A stretch of DNA of 64,000 nt from Synergistaceae bacterium UBA6101. GTDB taxonomy: Bacteria > Synergistota > Synergistia > Synergistales > Synergistaceae. Position numbers and translations under genes: made by a program. Under the pieces are notes generated by a model that worked only from the letters and a program-made list of their open reading frames with translations, was not told where the DNA came from and searched no databases. Below are positions 41,660 to 51,076 of this stretch, piece after piece. The stretch is from the NCBI GenBank assembly GCA_002428495.1, contig DIWR01000015.1, positions 1 to 64,000 of the forward strand, given 5' to 3'. Each line of letters opens with the position of its first letter. The stretch's first letter is position 1.

Positions 41660-43420
41660 ATGCATAGATTATTAAAAACGTTCATGGCCGCACTTTTTTT
41701 AATTGTTTTTTCTGGGGCAGCTTTTGCTGCATCATTGGGGCTTGACGTAGATTCAATATACTTCAATGCTGATGAAAAGACAGACATAGTTGGCGCAGGC
41801 ACTTCAAGGATAGCAGACGGCAAGCTCGACGCTTCTTTCACCCTTGCGGTAAGCGGAGCCCAGGCTATAACAGAGATCTCGCTTAGAAACGAGACTACAG
41901 GCAAGATGTGGAGCACATCTCCGTCAAACTCGGCAGGGCTTCTTACTGTAAAAAACAGCGGAGGCAATATTCTGAACACTTCAGGCAGGCTTCCGGTGAC
42001 GCCCGTGCTTATTGGGGCCGACTTTAAGCTCTACATTAACGATGCTGAGGGTTCAATACCAAATGATTCAGATTTCACAGTGATCGTCAGGCTTATCGAC
42101 AACCAGGAGGTCACCGGCAAGACAAGCGTCAAAGGTTTGGGCAAAGTCACTCCTGCGGCTTCTGTTGGAAATTCAGCAGAAGGTATATCCGCATTTGAGA
42201 TAAATGGCACCAGCCAACACGACTACGCCGGAACAACTGAAAAAGTCGGGGCTGACGGCAGAAACGATCAGCAGTTTACCCTTTCCCTTAATTTCAGAGA
42301 CGCAGCTGTCAGGGCTGTAAAAATATCGGCCCGAACCAACTCCCAAAATGCTCAGTGGGATACAGTAGCCGGAAACAACATCCCTATAGTAACAGTTATC
42401 GACGGCAGTAACAACATAATGAACAGGACAGACGGTACGGTCGCCTTTTACGTGAGAGGCTCACAAAAATATACTCTCCTTACTCAGGACAAAGACGGAA
42501 TAATGGGTGACCGGTCGGTTAATGCAAGGATAACTATCAGCCTTGCTGACGGACGCATATTCGAAAGAGATGCCGTAATGGGAAATGCAACAGGGTTCAA
42601 AGAGACGCTCTCCGTTGAGTACAAGGGAACGGGAAGCTATGACTTCACCGGACAGAATGAAAAAATGGAGTCTAATCTTAACCCTGACAGATCGATCCGC
42701 GCTGTAATAAACGCATCAGGTACTATTACAGGAGTCAGAGTCAGATCCGCATCAAGCGGAAAGGTCTGGGACACCATAGCAGGCAACAGCAACCCTCTGG
42801 TCGTATTGGTGTCCGGTCCCAAGCTGAACCATTCTGATGGGACGATCTCCATTCCTGTAAACGGGGAAAAAGCGTTGGACCTGTGGTTTGACGAGGAAGA
42901 CAACAGAAATATCGGACCCTATCAGGTCATATTTGTAATGTCCAGCGGTCAGGTGCTCGAGGCATCGACAGGAAACGCACCTGCTGCTCAGTCAGCTCCG
43001 GCTGCAAACGTTACAAAGGCGGACCGCTCTGTAATATTCGCTTCTGCCAGACCTGCGTTGGTCAATCTCGACCATGTAGGCAAGAACAAAAAGAGAACTG
43101 CTAACGGCTACAAAGATACTGCTCTCAACATAAAGATAACAGGAAAGGGCAATATCAAATCGCTGATCCTTACTGAAGATAATTCCGCAAATGGCTGGGA
43201 TACGCTTCCTGAGAACAATGGCAGATGGCTTCTCGGTGTAAGAGAAGGCAACAGGATACTCAACCATAATAACGGAGACGTGCGCATCCCTGTCAACGGC
43301 ACAAAGACCTACCAGCTGCTGATGCAGGACAATGGAACCCTTCGGAAGAGAAACGGAGTATTGCACATTTCTATAACGTGGACTGACGGACAGGTATCAG
43401 AATCATATTTGAAATGGTAA
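41660..43420 (+). CDS. Secreted protein made of four diverged copies of one domain
   Basis: 586 residues: signal peptide about 1-23, then four repeats at about 26-153, 178-303, 315-437 and 457-586. Each copy has a Trp-Asp/Ser-Thr motif in its middle (MWST 83-86, QWDT 232-235, VWDT 369-372, GWDT 512-515), an LN/MN...G turn about 20 residues later (LNTSGRLPV, MNRTDGTVAF, LNHSDGTISIPV, LNHNNGDVRIPV) and ends with a strand holding a DGQ- or SGQ-like turn. This looks like four beta-sandwich modules, probably at the cell surface or periplasm. No family was recognised and no anchor is seen. Strong AAGGAGG site. Confidence 0.75.
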   Translation: MHRLLKTFMAALFLIVFSGAAFAASLGLDVDSIYFNADEKTDIVGAGTSRIADGKLDASFTLAVSGAQAITEISLRNETTGKMWSTSPSNSAGLLTVKNSGGNILNTSGRLPVTPVLIGADFKLYINDAEGSIPNDSDFTVIVRLIDNQEVTGKTSVKGLGKVTPAASVGNSAEGISAFEINGTSQHDYAGTTEKVGADGRNDQQFTLSLNFRDAAVRAVKISARTNSQNAQWDTVAGNNIPIVTVIDGSNNIMNRTDGTVAFYVRGSQKYTLLTQDKDGIMGDRSVNARITISLADGRIFERDAVMGNATGFKETLSVEYKGTGSYDFTGQNEKMESNLNPDRSIRAVINASGTITGVRVRSASSGKVWDTIAGNSNPLVVLVSGPKLNHSDGTISIPVNGEKALDLWFDEEDNRNIGPYQVIFVMSSGQVLEASTGNAPAAQSAPAANVTKADRSVIFASARPALVNLDHVGKNKKRTANGYKDTALNIKITGKGNIKSLILTEDNSANGWDTLPENNGRWLLGVREGNRILNHNNGDVRIPVNGTKTYQLLMQDNGTLRKRNGVLHISITWTDGQVSESYLKW

Positions 43421-43450
43421 CGATCCGCAGTTAGATCATACTGAAACAAT

Positions 43451-43502
43451 AAAAGAGCCGGACTTCGGGAGATTTCATTCCCTGAATACCGGCTCTTTTT
43501 AT
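43451..43502 (+). terminator. Terminator after the four-repeat protein (also faces iorB)
   Basis: AAAAGAGCCGG (43451-43461) and its complement with a T-run (43489-43500) flank a 27-nt loop. It works for the + strand gene and, less clearly, for the convergent iorB. Confidence 0.8.
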
Positions 43503-43558
43503 TATGCTTTTACTCATACCACCTGCGAATTACAGGGCATTGTTTAATTATCGCTGAA

Positions 43559-44140
43559 CTACTGTTCGAGTCCTGCTTTGAACGCTTTCAGGTTGAGATC
43601 CAGCAGTTTTGGAGGGATGAGCTCTTTCAGGACTGATTCCCAGTCTATGTCCTCTAGTCCCATTGCTTTTACGAGTGCTCCCAGAAGGACTACGTTCTGT
43701 GCCTTGATGTTTCCGAGACTTTCTGCAATTTCGCCGGCGTTGAATATCTTAAGGTCAGGAACTTCCTTCTCAAGCTTTTCAACTACTTCATCGGGGTATT
43801 TCGCTGTACCTGTAAGGACAGGCAGGGAGTATATCTCGAAATTATTGACGACGAGCCTTCCTCCCTTTCTGAGGTACTTAAGCCAGCGTACCGCTTCAAC
43901 TTTTTCGAATGCCACCAGGACATCTGCTTCGCCTTCCGGAACTACTGGAGAGGCCACTTTTGTGCCAAACCTGACATGTGTGGTAACGCTTCCCCCTCGC
44001 TGGGACATCCCGTGGATCTCTGACATCTTTACGTCATAACCCTTTCGGACAAGCCCCTCTGAAAGTATCTTCGAGGCAAGTATGGTTCCCTGTCCGCCTA
44101 CTCCAACAAGAAGGATGCTTTTGGTATCGTTTTTCTTCAT
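43559..44140 (-). CDS. iorB: Indolepyruvate ferredoxin oxidoreductase, beta subunit
   Basis: 193-residue subunit of the gamma-domain type of 2-oxoacid oxidoreductases. GVGGQGTILASKIL, SEIHGMSQRGGSVTTHVRFG and PEGEADVLVAFEKVEAVRW are diagnostic. With IorA it oxidatively decarboxylates aryl pyruvates from Trp, Phe and Tyr to acyl-CoA with ferredoxin. The ATG at 44140 was chosen (GGGAGG upstream); it begins four bases after the iorA stop. Confidence 0.93.
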   Translation of the reverse strand: MKKNDTKSILLVGVGGQGTILASKILSEGLVRKGYDVKMSEIHGMSQRGGSVTTHVRFGTKVASPVVPEGEADVLVAFEKVEAVRWLKYLRKGGRLVVNNFEIYSLPVLTGTAKYPDEVVEKLEKEVPDLKIFNAGEIAESLGNIKAQNVVLLGALVKAMGLEDIDWESVLKELIPPKLLDLNLKAFKAGLEQ

Positions 44141-44144
44141 GGTC

Positions 44145-45905
44145 CTATACCTCCCTCGATATGGCATTCTTCGGGCATATCTGCAGGCATATACCGCAGC
44201 CGTTGCATGATGCGCGATCAATGAAAACGATGCCGTCCCTGAAGTTAAGCGCGGGGCATCCGGCTTTCATGCACATTTTGCACTTTATGCATTTATCCTG
44301 GTCTATCACGCACTTCATGTTTGTCCTTGCCTTGATGACATCCTTTATGAGGGCACATGGTGATGTCGTGATTATCACAAAGGGTTCCGAGGATTCGTAG
44401 CCTGCCCTCACTGCCTCTTTGGTCAAGGTCAGGTCGTAAGGGTCAATCAGACGGATATTTTCTTCTTTAACACCGCAAGCCATGCATAGTGACTTGAGAT
44501 CCACCTGATGTGTAGCCTCACCCATCAGGGTCCGGCCTGTGCCTGGATTTTCCTGGTGCCCCGTCATAGCTGTTATCCTGTTGTCAAGTATGTTTATGAC
44601 TATAGGGGCTTTGTTGACTACAGCATCGATCAGGCCTGTTATGCCCGAATGGAAGAAGGTAGAGTCGCCTATGACTGCAAAGACTTTTTCTTTTCTTCCT
44701 GCTTTTTCTACTGCCTTGCTGAACCCTACCCCGCCTGAAACGCTGGCTCCCATGCAAATCACAGAGTCAGTTACACTAAGGGGCGGCACTATGCCAAGGG
44801 TGTAACAACCGATGTCCCCGGTCACGACGATATCTTTATATTTTCCAACTTCATAGAAAAATCCCCTGTGGGTACATCCTGCGCAAAGAACCGGAGGGCG
44901 TGGGGGAACTTCTGCGTCAATGGCATAACCGCCCTGTTCTTCGCTACCGGGAAAGAAGGCTCTTCTTATTATTTCCGGAGTCAGTTCGTCTACCCAGGGG
45001 AGCTTTTCCCTGCCGGTGCACTGTATTCCCATTATCTTAACGAAGTCTTCGATGTAGGGCTCGTTTTCCTCTATCACATAAAGCGTCTCGACCATCCCGG
45101 CAAATTTTCTTATCAGCTTTTCCGGGAGTGGCCACGTGAAGCCCAGTTTAAGGTAAGATACTTCATCCCCGAAGACTTCCTTCGCATGGTTATATGATAT
45201 TCCGCTTGTTATTATGCCGATTTTCTTTGGTCCATCCTCAATGCGGTTCAGGGGAGTATTCTCGCTGAACTTCTTCATTGCAGCGATCCTGTCTTCCATT
45301 ACATATTTGCGCTTCTTAGCGGATGCGGGAGCCATTACATATTTAGAGACATCCTTTGCGTATGGCTTCACAGGAACTTCTTTTCTGGCTGATGTTTCAA
45401 CGAGTGTTTTGCTGTGACAGATCCTCGTTGTGACCCTGAAAAGGACAGGGGTATCGAATTTTTCCGAAATGTCGAAGGCCTCTTTTACAAAGTCAAGGCA
45501 CTCCTGGCTGTCTGATGGTTCAAGCATCGCGAGTTTGGCATGTGAGGCGTAGTATCTGTTGTCCTGTTCGTTCTGTGAGCTGAACAGTCCGGGGTCGTCA
45601 GCCGTCACAACTACAAGACCCCCGTTGACTCCTGTGTAGGCAAGAGTGAAGAGAGGATCAGCAGCAACGTTGAGCCCTACATGCTTCATTGCAGCGAGGG
45701 CTCTTCCTCCGGCCATGGAAGCTCCTGCAGCGACCTCAAGCGCGACTTTTTCGTTTGTGGACCATTCTGAATATACATCTTTGTAAGTTGACAAGTTCTC
45801 GAGTATCTCTGTGGAAGGTGTTCCCGGATATGCAGCTGCCACATGCAGTCCTGCTTCCCAGGCACCCTGGGCTATTGCTTCGTTGCCTGTCATTATTTTC
45901 TTCAT
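44145..45905 (-). CDS. iorA: Indolepyruvate ferredoxin oxidoreductase, alpha subunit
   Basis: 586-residue catalytic subunit. The N-terminal pyrimidine-binding domain starts GNEAIAQGAWEAGLHVAAAYPGTP. The TPP-binding part has GDIGCYTLGIVPPL and GDSTFFHSGITGLIDAVVN. The C-terminal ferredoxin domain has CIKCKMCMKAGCP and CNGCGICLQICP for two [4Fe-4S] clusters. First gene of iorAB. A terminator-like hairpin ends about 15 bases before the start codon, so expression could be attenuated. Confidence 0.95.
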   Translation of the reverse strand: MKKIMTGNEAIAQGAWEAGLHVAAAYPGTPSTEILENLSTYKDVYSEWSTNEKVALEVAAGASMAGGRALAAMKHVGLNVAADPLFTLAYTGVNGGLVVVTADDPGLFSSQNEQDNRYYASHAKLAMLEPSDSQECLDFVKEAFDISEKFDTPVLFRVTTRICHSKTLVETSARKEVPVKPYAKDVSKYVMAPASAKKRKYVMEDRIAAMKKFSENTPLNRIEDGPKKIGIITSGISYNHAKEVFGDEVSYLKLGFTWPLPEKLIRKFAGMVETLYVIEENEPYIEDFVKIMGIQCTGREKLPWVDELTPEIIRRAFFPGSEEQGGYAIDAEVPPRPPVLCAGCTHRGFFYEVGKYKDIVVTGDIGCYTLGIVPPLSVTDSVICMGASVSGGVGFSKAVEKAGRKEKVFAVIGDSTFFHSGITGLIDAVVNKAPIVINILDNRITAMTGHQENPGTGRTLMGEATHQVDLKSLCMACGVKEENIRLIDPYDLTLTKEAVRAGYESSEPFVIITTSPCALIKDVIKARTNMKCVIDQDKCIKCKMCMKAGCPALNFRDGIVFIDRASCNGCGICLQICPKNAISREV

Positions 45906-45920
45906 CAGTTTGCCCCCTTT

Positions 45921-45961
45921 TTAAAAAATCCCGGCCCCGGCTCACTTTAGCCGAAGTCGGG
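45921..45961 (-). terminator. Terminator between pssA and iorA
   Basis: On the minus strand a long GC-rich stem (arms within 45929-45961, some mismatches or G-U pairs) is followed by six T's (45923-45928). It can end the gyrA-psd-pssA transcript. Because it lies only about 15 bp before iorA, and a CTGACC/TATAAG-like promoter lies upstream of it (near 45970-46000), it may instead be an attenuator. Confidence 0.65.
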
Positions 45962-46002
45962 AGCATAAACACTTATAAAAAAACTGAAATAACCAGGTCA
46001 GT

Positions 46003-46734
46003 TTATTCTCCCTTTTCAGCCGGCCTTTCTTCAAGGACCCACTCAGCTACATTTACCTTTGCAAGTCCTGTAAAAATATACATAAGCGAGATGACCAGGA
46101 ATGCCTTTTCCCTCAGAACCGCAAAAGAGAGGAGGATAAATCCAATAATCCCGCAGAGCTTGACTCTGTTTACATTATCCTTTTTCATTTTTTTCGCATT
46201 GCAGTAAGGTACAGAGCTTACCATCAGGCCGCCTATAAAGGACATCACCACTATCGCTGCAAGAGGTGTAAGCGGTACTTTGGCTATCACAAAAGCTGCG
46301 AGAGTCAGTCCTCCGGCAGGGATCGGCAGACCCTGGAAGGGGCCTGCAGGAACATGCGTGACATTGAATCGGGCAAGCCTGAGGACTCCGCAGAGGGCAA
46401 AGAATGAAGATGCAACAGCACCCCATACTCCGCCTTCCATGCCTATATAAGCCGCATAGATCAGGAATGCCGGAGCAACGCCAAAGCTAACAGCGTCAGC
46501 GAGACTGTCGAGCTCTTCTCCAAAAACACTGCTTCCTCCGAGGCTTCTGGCTACCCTTCCATCCATTACGTCAAAAAATACAGCAAAGCATATAAGCACA
46601 GCAGCCGGCACAAAGTGCTGATGATATGTCATTATCAGTGAAGCTACTCCGCAGAATACGCTTCCGCTGGTTATCATGTTGGGTATTATTTTGCTTATTG
46701 GTATGTTTTTGATCCTTCTGTCACGTTTTCTCAT
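46003..46734 (-). CDS. pssA: CDP-diacylglycerol-serine O-phosphatidyltransferase
   Basis: 243-residue membrane enzyme making phosphatidylserine from CDP-diacylglycerol and serine. The CDP-alcohol phosphotransferase motif DGRVAR...G...D...D (from DVMDGRVARSLGG to LDSLAD) is complete near residues 50-75. About six to seven helices follow. Its start overlaps the psd stop by four bases, so the two successive steps to phosphatidylethanolamine are coupled. Confidence 0.93.
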   Translation of the reverse strand: MRKRDRRIKNIPISKIIPNMITSGSVFCGVASLIMTYHQHFVPAAVLICFAVFFDVMDGRVARSLGGSSVFGEELDSLADAVSFGVAPAFLIYAAYIGMEGGVWGAVASSFFALCGVLRLARFNVTHVPAGPFQGLPIPAGGLTLAAFVIAKVPLTPLAAIVVMSFIGGLMVSSVPYCNAKKMKKDNVNRVKLCGIIGFILLSFAVLREKAFLVISLMYIFTGLAKVNVAEWVLEERPAEKGE

Positions 46735-47348
46735 TTTTTCACCACTCCGATCACAGTTTCTCCCGCGACCACCCTGCTGCCGATATTTACAGCAGGTACC
46801 ACAGATGGAGGCAGATAGACATCGACCTTTGAACCAAGCTTTATCATACCATAACGCCGGCCTCTGTCCAGAGTCTCGCCTTTGTTGACCCTGCAGACTA
46901 TTCTCCTTGCAAGTATACCAGCGATCTGTACAAGAAGGAAACGTCCTTCTTCTGATTTCGCACCCACGTAGAACCTCTCGTTTATCTCGGAGGCCTTAGG
47001 TGCTATCGCAAACCACTTCTTGCCGGGGACATATTTGACATATTCGACCCTGCCTGACGTCGGAAAACGGTTCACGTGCACATCAAACCCATTCATGAAT
47101 ATGCCTATTTTTATTGCCCTGCCGGTATATTCGTGATCAACCTCCTCTATTTCGACGACCTTGCCGTCAGCCGGACTGACCCATCCTGCAGGCGCATCCG
47201 GGACTCTCTCAGGATCACGGTAAAACCAGATCGCCAGCATCATGGGAAATGCAAGTATCACGGATATCCATGGAGAGACAAATCCTCCCCCTATAACCAT
47301 GAATGCCAGTCCTCCTATAGTAGGCAGTCCGTCACGTGCGAGCTTCAA
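46731..47348 (-). CDS. psd: Phosphatidylserine decarboxylase proenzyme (short type)
   Basis: 205-residue membrane-associated enzyme turning phosphatidylserine into phosphatidylethanolamine. The self-cleavage site LGS is at 171-173 (KLGSKVDVYLP), so Ser173 becomes the pyruvoyl group. Upstream segments SPADGKVVEIEEV and FMNGFDVHVNRFP match the short PSD/archaetidylserine type. One or two hydrophobic helices lie near 12-42. Starts overlapping the gyrA stop. Confidence 0.93.
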   Translation of the reverse strand: MKLARDGLPTIGGLAFMVIGGGFVSPWISVILAFPMMLAIWFYRDPERVPDAPAGWVSPADGKVVEIEEVDHEYTGRAIKIGIFMNGFDVHVNRFPTSGRVEYVKYVPGKKWFAIAPKASEINERFYVGAKSEEGRFLLVQIAGILARRIVCRVNKGETLDRGRRYGMIKLGSKVDVYLPPSVVPAVNIGSRVVAGETVIGVVKK

Positions 47349-49804
47349 TCAAGTTCTCCTTCGCCCTCGGTCCTTACAATGCTTACGTCTGCCACAAAAT
47401 CTCCGTCATCCAGCCTTACCACTTTGTATCCCGTTGCGGTACGGCTCAGGCTTGAGACTTCGTTGGTATTGATTCGGACCATCCTGCCCTTGCTGCTTAT
47501 AACAACTATTTCCTGGTCATCTGCTACGCCCCATGCTCCAACCAGTTTTCCTGTTTTATTTGAGAGCTTCATCGCCCTTACTCCGTAACCGGCACGATGG
47601 TGCTGGGTAAACTCTGAGTATTTTGTCCTCTTTCCTATTCCCTGCTCGCTTATGAAAAATACCTGACGGCCTTCTGTGACGACATCACAGCCAACTACAG
47701 AGTCTCCGTCATCGAGTCTAATTCCGCGAACGCCCTGCGCCTGTCTCCCAAGCGGACGGAACTCTTCTTCCAAGACTCTCAGTGTCTGTCCCATCGATGT
47801 TGTAAGAAGCAGTTCATCTTTTCCGCTGGTCACACGTACCCTTGCTATGTTGTCATCCGGCACCAGTGTAAGGACTCTGCGGCCCGCTCTCGTAAGACCC
47901 TCGAGCTCTTCGACAGGCAGGCGCTTTGCTGTTCCTTTGCACGTGACAAAGAAGACGTACTTTGCCCCGTCAAGGCTGCTGTCTTTTATCGCTACCACAC
48001 GTTCTTCCTTTTCCAGTGTCACTATTGTCCCTACAAGCTTGCCTTTGCCAGTCTTTGGTTCCGGCAGAGAAAAGCCCCTTACCCCGAATACTCTTCCCAA
48101 ACTTGTGAAAAGGTATAGTGTCCTGTGGGTATTTGTTATGGAAAGAAGGGCTATTTCATCTTCAGCTTTTGTAGTAACGCCCTTGACTCCCTTACCTCCC
48201 CTTGACTGTACCCTGTAATCCTGCAGCGGCATGCGTCTGATATAACCATCCCTGCTAAGCGCAACAACGATCTCCTCTTCAGGTATGAGGTCTTCATCGG
48301 AGACTTCTTCAACAGAGTTTTCTATGTCTGTCCGCCTCTTGTCGGAATACTGTCTGCGAACCTCCGCCAGTTCATCCTTTACAACTGAATCAAGTATGAC
48401 CTGGCTTCCAAGGATGCTTTTGTAACGTTCGATATCCATAATGAGCTGGCTCATCTCACTGTCAAGCTTTTCCCTCTCCAGGCCTGTGAGCCTCTGCAGG
48501 CGCATGTCCAGTATCGCCTGAGCCTGGATCTCAGTAAAATCAAGAGCTCCGATGAGGCTGTTTCTTGCGGTCACAGCGTTATCCGATCCCCGGATTATCC
48601 TAATTACTTCATCAATTGCATCCAGAGCCCTGAGCAGGCCCTCTATTATGTGGGCACGGTCTTCGGCCTTGCGAAGCCTGAATTCTGTCCTTCTTCGGAC
48701 GACCGTCCTTCGGTGGTCAAGAAAGACCCATACCATTTCTTTGAGCGGCAGTTCACGAGTCTCCCCGTCAACGATCGCAAGGTTTATGACTCCAAACGTG
48801 CTCTGGAGCTGTGTCCTTGTATAGAGCTGACGCAGGACCAGATTGGGGTCCGCATCACGCTGAAGCTCAATGACGATCCTCATGCCATCCCTGTCGGATT
48901 CGTCCCTGAGATCAGAAATTCCGTCTATCATCCCATTTTGTACGCACTTGGCTATCGTTTCAATAAAGTTGGTTTTATTTACCATATAAGGTATTTCAGA
49001 GATTATTATGCTCTGTTTGCCCTTACGGCTGTCTTCAACGTCGACCCGTCCTCTGACTGTAAGCTTTCCTCTTCCTGTACGGTATGAATCTATGATACCT
49101 TCGCGGCCAACTATTATTCCTCCGGTCGGGAAATCCGGACCTGGCATAAGGGTCATCAGTTCGCCGAGCTCCGCATCGGGATTTTCCAGCAGAGCACAGC
49201 AGACATCAATAGCTTCGCCCAGGTTGTGAGGAGGCATATTCGTGGCCATGCCTACAGCTATACCTGTGCTTCCGTTTACAAGGAGGTTGGGGATCCTGGA
49301 TGGAAGGACAAGGGGCTCGACCAGGGATTCGTCAAAATTAGGGCCCCATTCAACTGTTTCTTCATTGATATCCGCAAGCATCTCTTCTCCGAGAGAGTGC
49401 AGCCTGGCTTCTGTGTAACGCATCGCCGCGGGCGGGTCTCCATCGATAGAACCGAAATTGCCCTGCCCTTCGACGAGGGGATATCTCATGCTGAAATCCT
49501 GTGAGAGCCTCGCCATTGTGTCGTAAATTGCAGAGTCGCCGTGCGGGTGGAATTTTCCCATGGTCTCTCCGACAATACGGGCTGATTTTTTGAAAGCCTG
49601 ATTATGCCTTACACCAAGCTCAAGCATCGCATAAAGTACTCTTCTCTGGACCGGTTTCAGGCCGTCCTTCGCATCCGGCAGTGCCCTGCCGACGATGACG
49701 CTCATAGCATAGTTGAGATAACTTTGTTTTATCTCCTCTTCCAACGGAAGAGTAATTACTTTGTTAACTTCGAATATACTTGCCTGTTTATTTTTATGAT
49801 CCAC
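47345..49804 (-). CDS. gyrA: DNA gyrase subunit A
   Basis: About 819-residue catalytic subunit. The active tyrosine is in AAMRYTEARL (about residue 130). The quinolone region reads HPHGDSAIYDTM, with the Ser and Asp positions of sensitive strains. The C-terminal six-bladed domain contains QSRGGKGVKG, a GyrA-box variant (QRRGGKG is usual), supporting gyrase over topoisomerase IV. The GTG at 49804 follows GGGGG by seven bases; the ATG at 49831 has no ribosome binding site and touches a hairpin, so GTG is preferred. Co-transcribed with psd and pssA. Confidence 0.93.
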   Translation of the reverse strand: MDHKNKQASIFEVNKVITLPLEEEIKQSYLNYAMSVIVGRALPDAKDGLKPVQRRVLYAMLELGVRHNQAFKKSARIVGETMGKFHPHGDSAIYDTMARLSQDFSMRYPLVEGQGNFGSIDGDPPAAMRYTEARLHSLGEEMLADINEETVEWGPNFDESLVEPLVLPSRIPNLLVNGSTGIAVGMATNMPPHNLGEAIDVCCALLENPDAELGELMTLMPGPDFPTGGIIVGREGIIDSYRTGRGKLTVRGRVDVEDSRKGKQSIIISEIPYMVNKTNFIETIAKCVQNGMIDGISDLRDESDRDGMRIVIELQRDADPNLVLRQLYTRTQLQSTFGVINLAIVDGETRELPLKEMVWVFLDHRRTVVRRRTEFRLRKAEDRAHIIEGLLRALDAIDEVIRIIRGSDNAVTARNSLIGALDFTEIQAQAILDMRLQRLTGLEREKLDSEMSQLIMDIERYKSILGSQVILDSVVKDELAEVRRQYSDKRRTDIENSVEEVSDEDLIPEEEIVVALSRDGYIRRMPLQDYRVQSRGGKGVKGVTTKAEDEIALLSITNTHRTLYLFTSLGRVFGVRGFSLPEPKTGKGKLVGTIVTLEKEERVVAIKDSSLDGAKYVFFVTCKGTAKRLPVEELEGLTRAGRRVLTLVPDDNIARVRVTSGKDELLLTTSMGQTLRVLEEEFRPLGRQAQGVRGIRLDDGDSVVGCDVVTEGRQVFFISEQGIGKRTKYSEFTQHHRAGYGVRAMKLSNKTGKLVGAWGVADDQEIVVISSKGRMVRINTNEVSSLSRTATGYKVVRLDDGDFVADVSIVRTEGEGELD

Positions 49805-49836
49805 CTTTACGCCCCCGAACTGCTTTACCATATGAC

Positions 49837-49859
49837 AAGCGGCGGTGCTTCCGCCGCTT
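49837..49859 (-). terminator. GC-rich hairpin between the nitroreductase gene and gyrA
   Basis: AAGCGGCGG (49837-49845) and CCGCCGCTT (49851-49859) pair perfectly over nine bases with a 5-nt loop. No good T-run follows, so it is a weak terminator or an mRNA stem. Confidence 0.5.
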
Positions 49860-49902
49860 TATCTGCAAGTCTTATCTATTTTACCACCTGAGGGCCCGAT
49901 AT

Positions 49903-50436
49903 TCACCACTTATTGCGGTGCAGTGAATGTGGGTCTATCCCTTTGTGAGGATCCTTTGTTTCAAGAGGCCAGCCTATTGCAGCGATCGCCATAAGCGCAA
50001 TATCTGCCGGCACATTGAGAAGCGATTTGAGTCTTCCCTCAAGGTCGTTGTCCCCTCGTTTGGCCCCAAGCCATACTGACCCAAGCCCAAGCGCATTGGC
50101 GGAAAGCAGTACATTCTGCATTGCTGCAGAGCAATCCTCTTCCCAGTACCTAATGACCTTGCCTTCACGTTCCGTTTCAGCACAGACAACTATCGCAAGA
50201 GCAGCTGATTTTAGCATCTTTCCGTATGGATGCAACTCTGCCATATTGTCTAATGTTTCTCTTTTATCTATTACAACAAAATGCCAGGGATGATAGTTGT
50301 TTGCGCTTGGCGCTGCGCAGGCACACTCCAAAATGACCTTCACATAAGCATCATCCACACGCTTTAACTGATCGAACCTGCGGATGCTTCTTCTGCTGAG
50401 AATATTGTCAATAGCTTCCTGGTTTATCTGAGTCAT
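49903..50436 (-). CDS. Nitroreductase-family flavoprotein
   Basis: 177-residue FMN-dependent oxidoreductase of the NfsB/RdxA-like superfamily. IDNILSRRSIRRFD (FMN phosphate contact), CAAPSANNYHPWHFVVID and the ALGLGSVWLG segment are typical. It reduces quinones or nitro compounds with NAD(P)H; the natural substrate is unknown. It lies 17 bases after the Lrp gene on the same strand, probably co-transcribed. Confidence 0.87.
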   Translation of the reverse strand: MTQINQEAIDNILSRRSIRRFDQLKRVDDAYVKVILECACAAPSANNYHPWHFVVIDKRETLDNMAELHPYGKMLKSAALAIVVCAETEREGKVIRYWEEDCSAAMQNVLLSANALGLGSVWLGAKRGDNDLEGRLKSLLNVPADIALMAIAAIGWPLETKDPHKGIDPHSLHRNKW

Positions 50437-50453
50437 TCAGACTCCTTCTCCGA

Positions 50454-50930
50454 TCAATGACCGTTGCTGTTTGCCGGTTTTACAGGATCTATTGACCTCC
50501 CCAGAACTGGTGAAGAGAGAACTATTGCGGTGGTAGTCATGCCACAGCTGCCCATCTGGCTTATTACATCCTCAAGATGCCCTACTGAAGAGACGACTAC
50601 TTTAAGGATAACTCCGTCGCTTCCTGTAAGATGATGGCATTCAAGGACTTCAGGTATCGCCCTTGCGAGCTCATCTGACTGAGCAAGGAGCGCTACCGGG
50701 ATCGCAAGACGAATGTAAGCCATTATAGGATAGCCTACTTTTGACTGATCGACTACAGCCTTGTAACCCATTATTATACCTGCGTCCTCCATACGGCGGA
50801 CCCTCTCCGCTACTGCCGGAGAAGAAAGGCCTACTCGTCTTCCAAGTTCGTTGAATGATATTCTTCCGTCTTCCTGAAGTATTTTCAGTATCTGTATTCC
50901 AATGTCATCGAGCAATTTGCCGGTTAACAT
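50454..50930 (-). CDS. Lrp/AsnC-family transcriptional regulator
   Basis: 158-residue regulator with an N-terminal helix-turn-helix (LLDDIGIQILKILQEDGRISFNELGRRVGLS) and a C-terminal RAM ligand domain (MAYIRLAIPVALLAQSDELARAIPEVLECHHLTGSDG). It senses amino acids and often controls amino-acid metabolism. It lies between carB and a nitroreductase gene. Its target is unknown. An in-frame ATG with a purine-rich site is used. Confidence 0.9.
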   Translation of the reverse strand: MLTGKLLDDIGIQILKILQEDGRISFNELGRRVGLSSPAVAERVRRMEDAGIIMGYKAVVDQSKVGYPIMAYIRLAIPVALLAQSDELARAIPEVLECHHLTGSDGVILKVVVSSVGHLEDVISQMGSCGMTTTAIVLSSPVLGRSIDPVKPANSNGH

Positions 50931-51076
50931 GGATACACCTCCGCTTCCTTATCAAATGAAACTGTTTTCATGATGCACGCCAATATATTAAGGCATTATT
51001 TAAAAAAATGGAAGAGCAGGCATAATTTTTTTTGTGATCATTAAAATCTAAGTTTCAGATAAGCTTTCTGATCACC

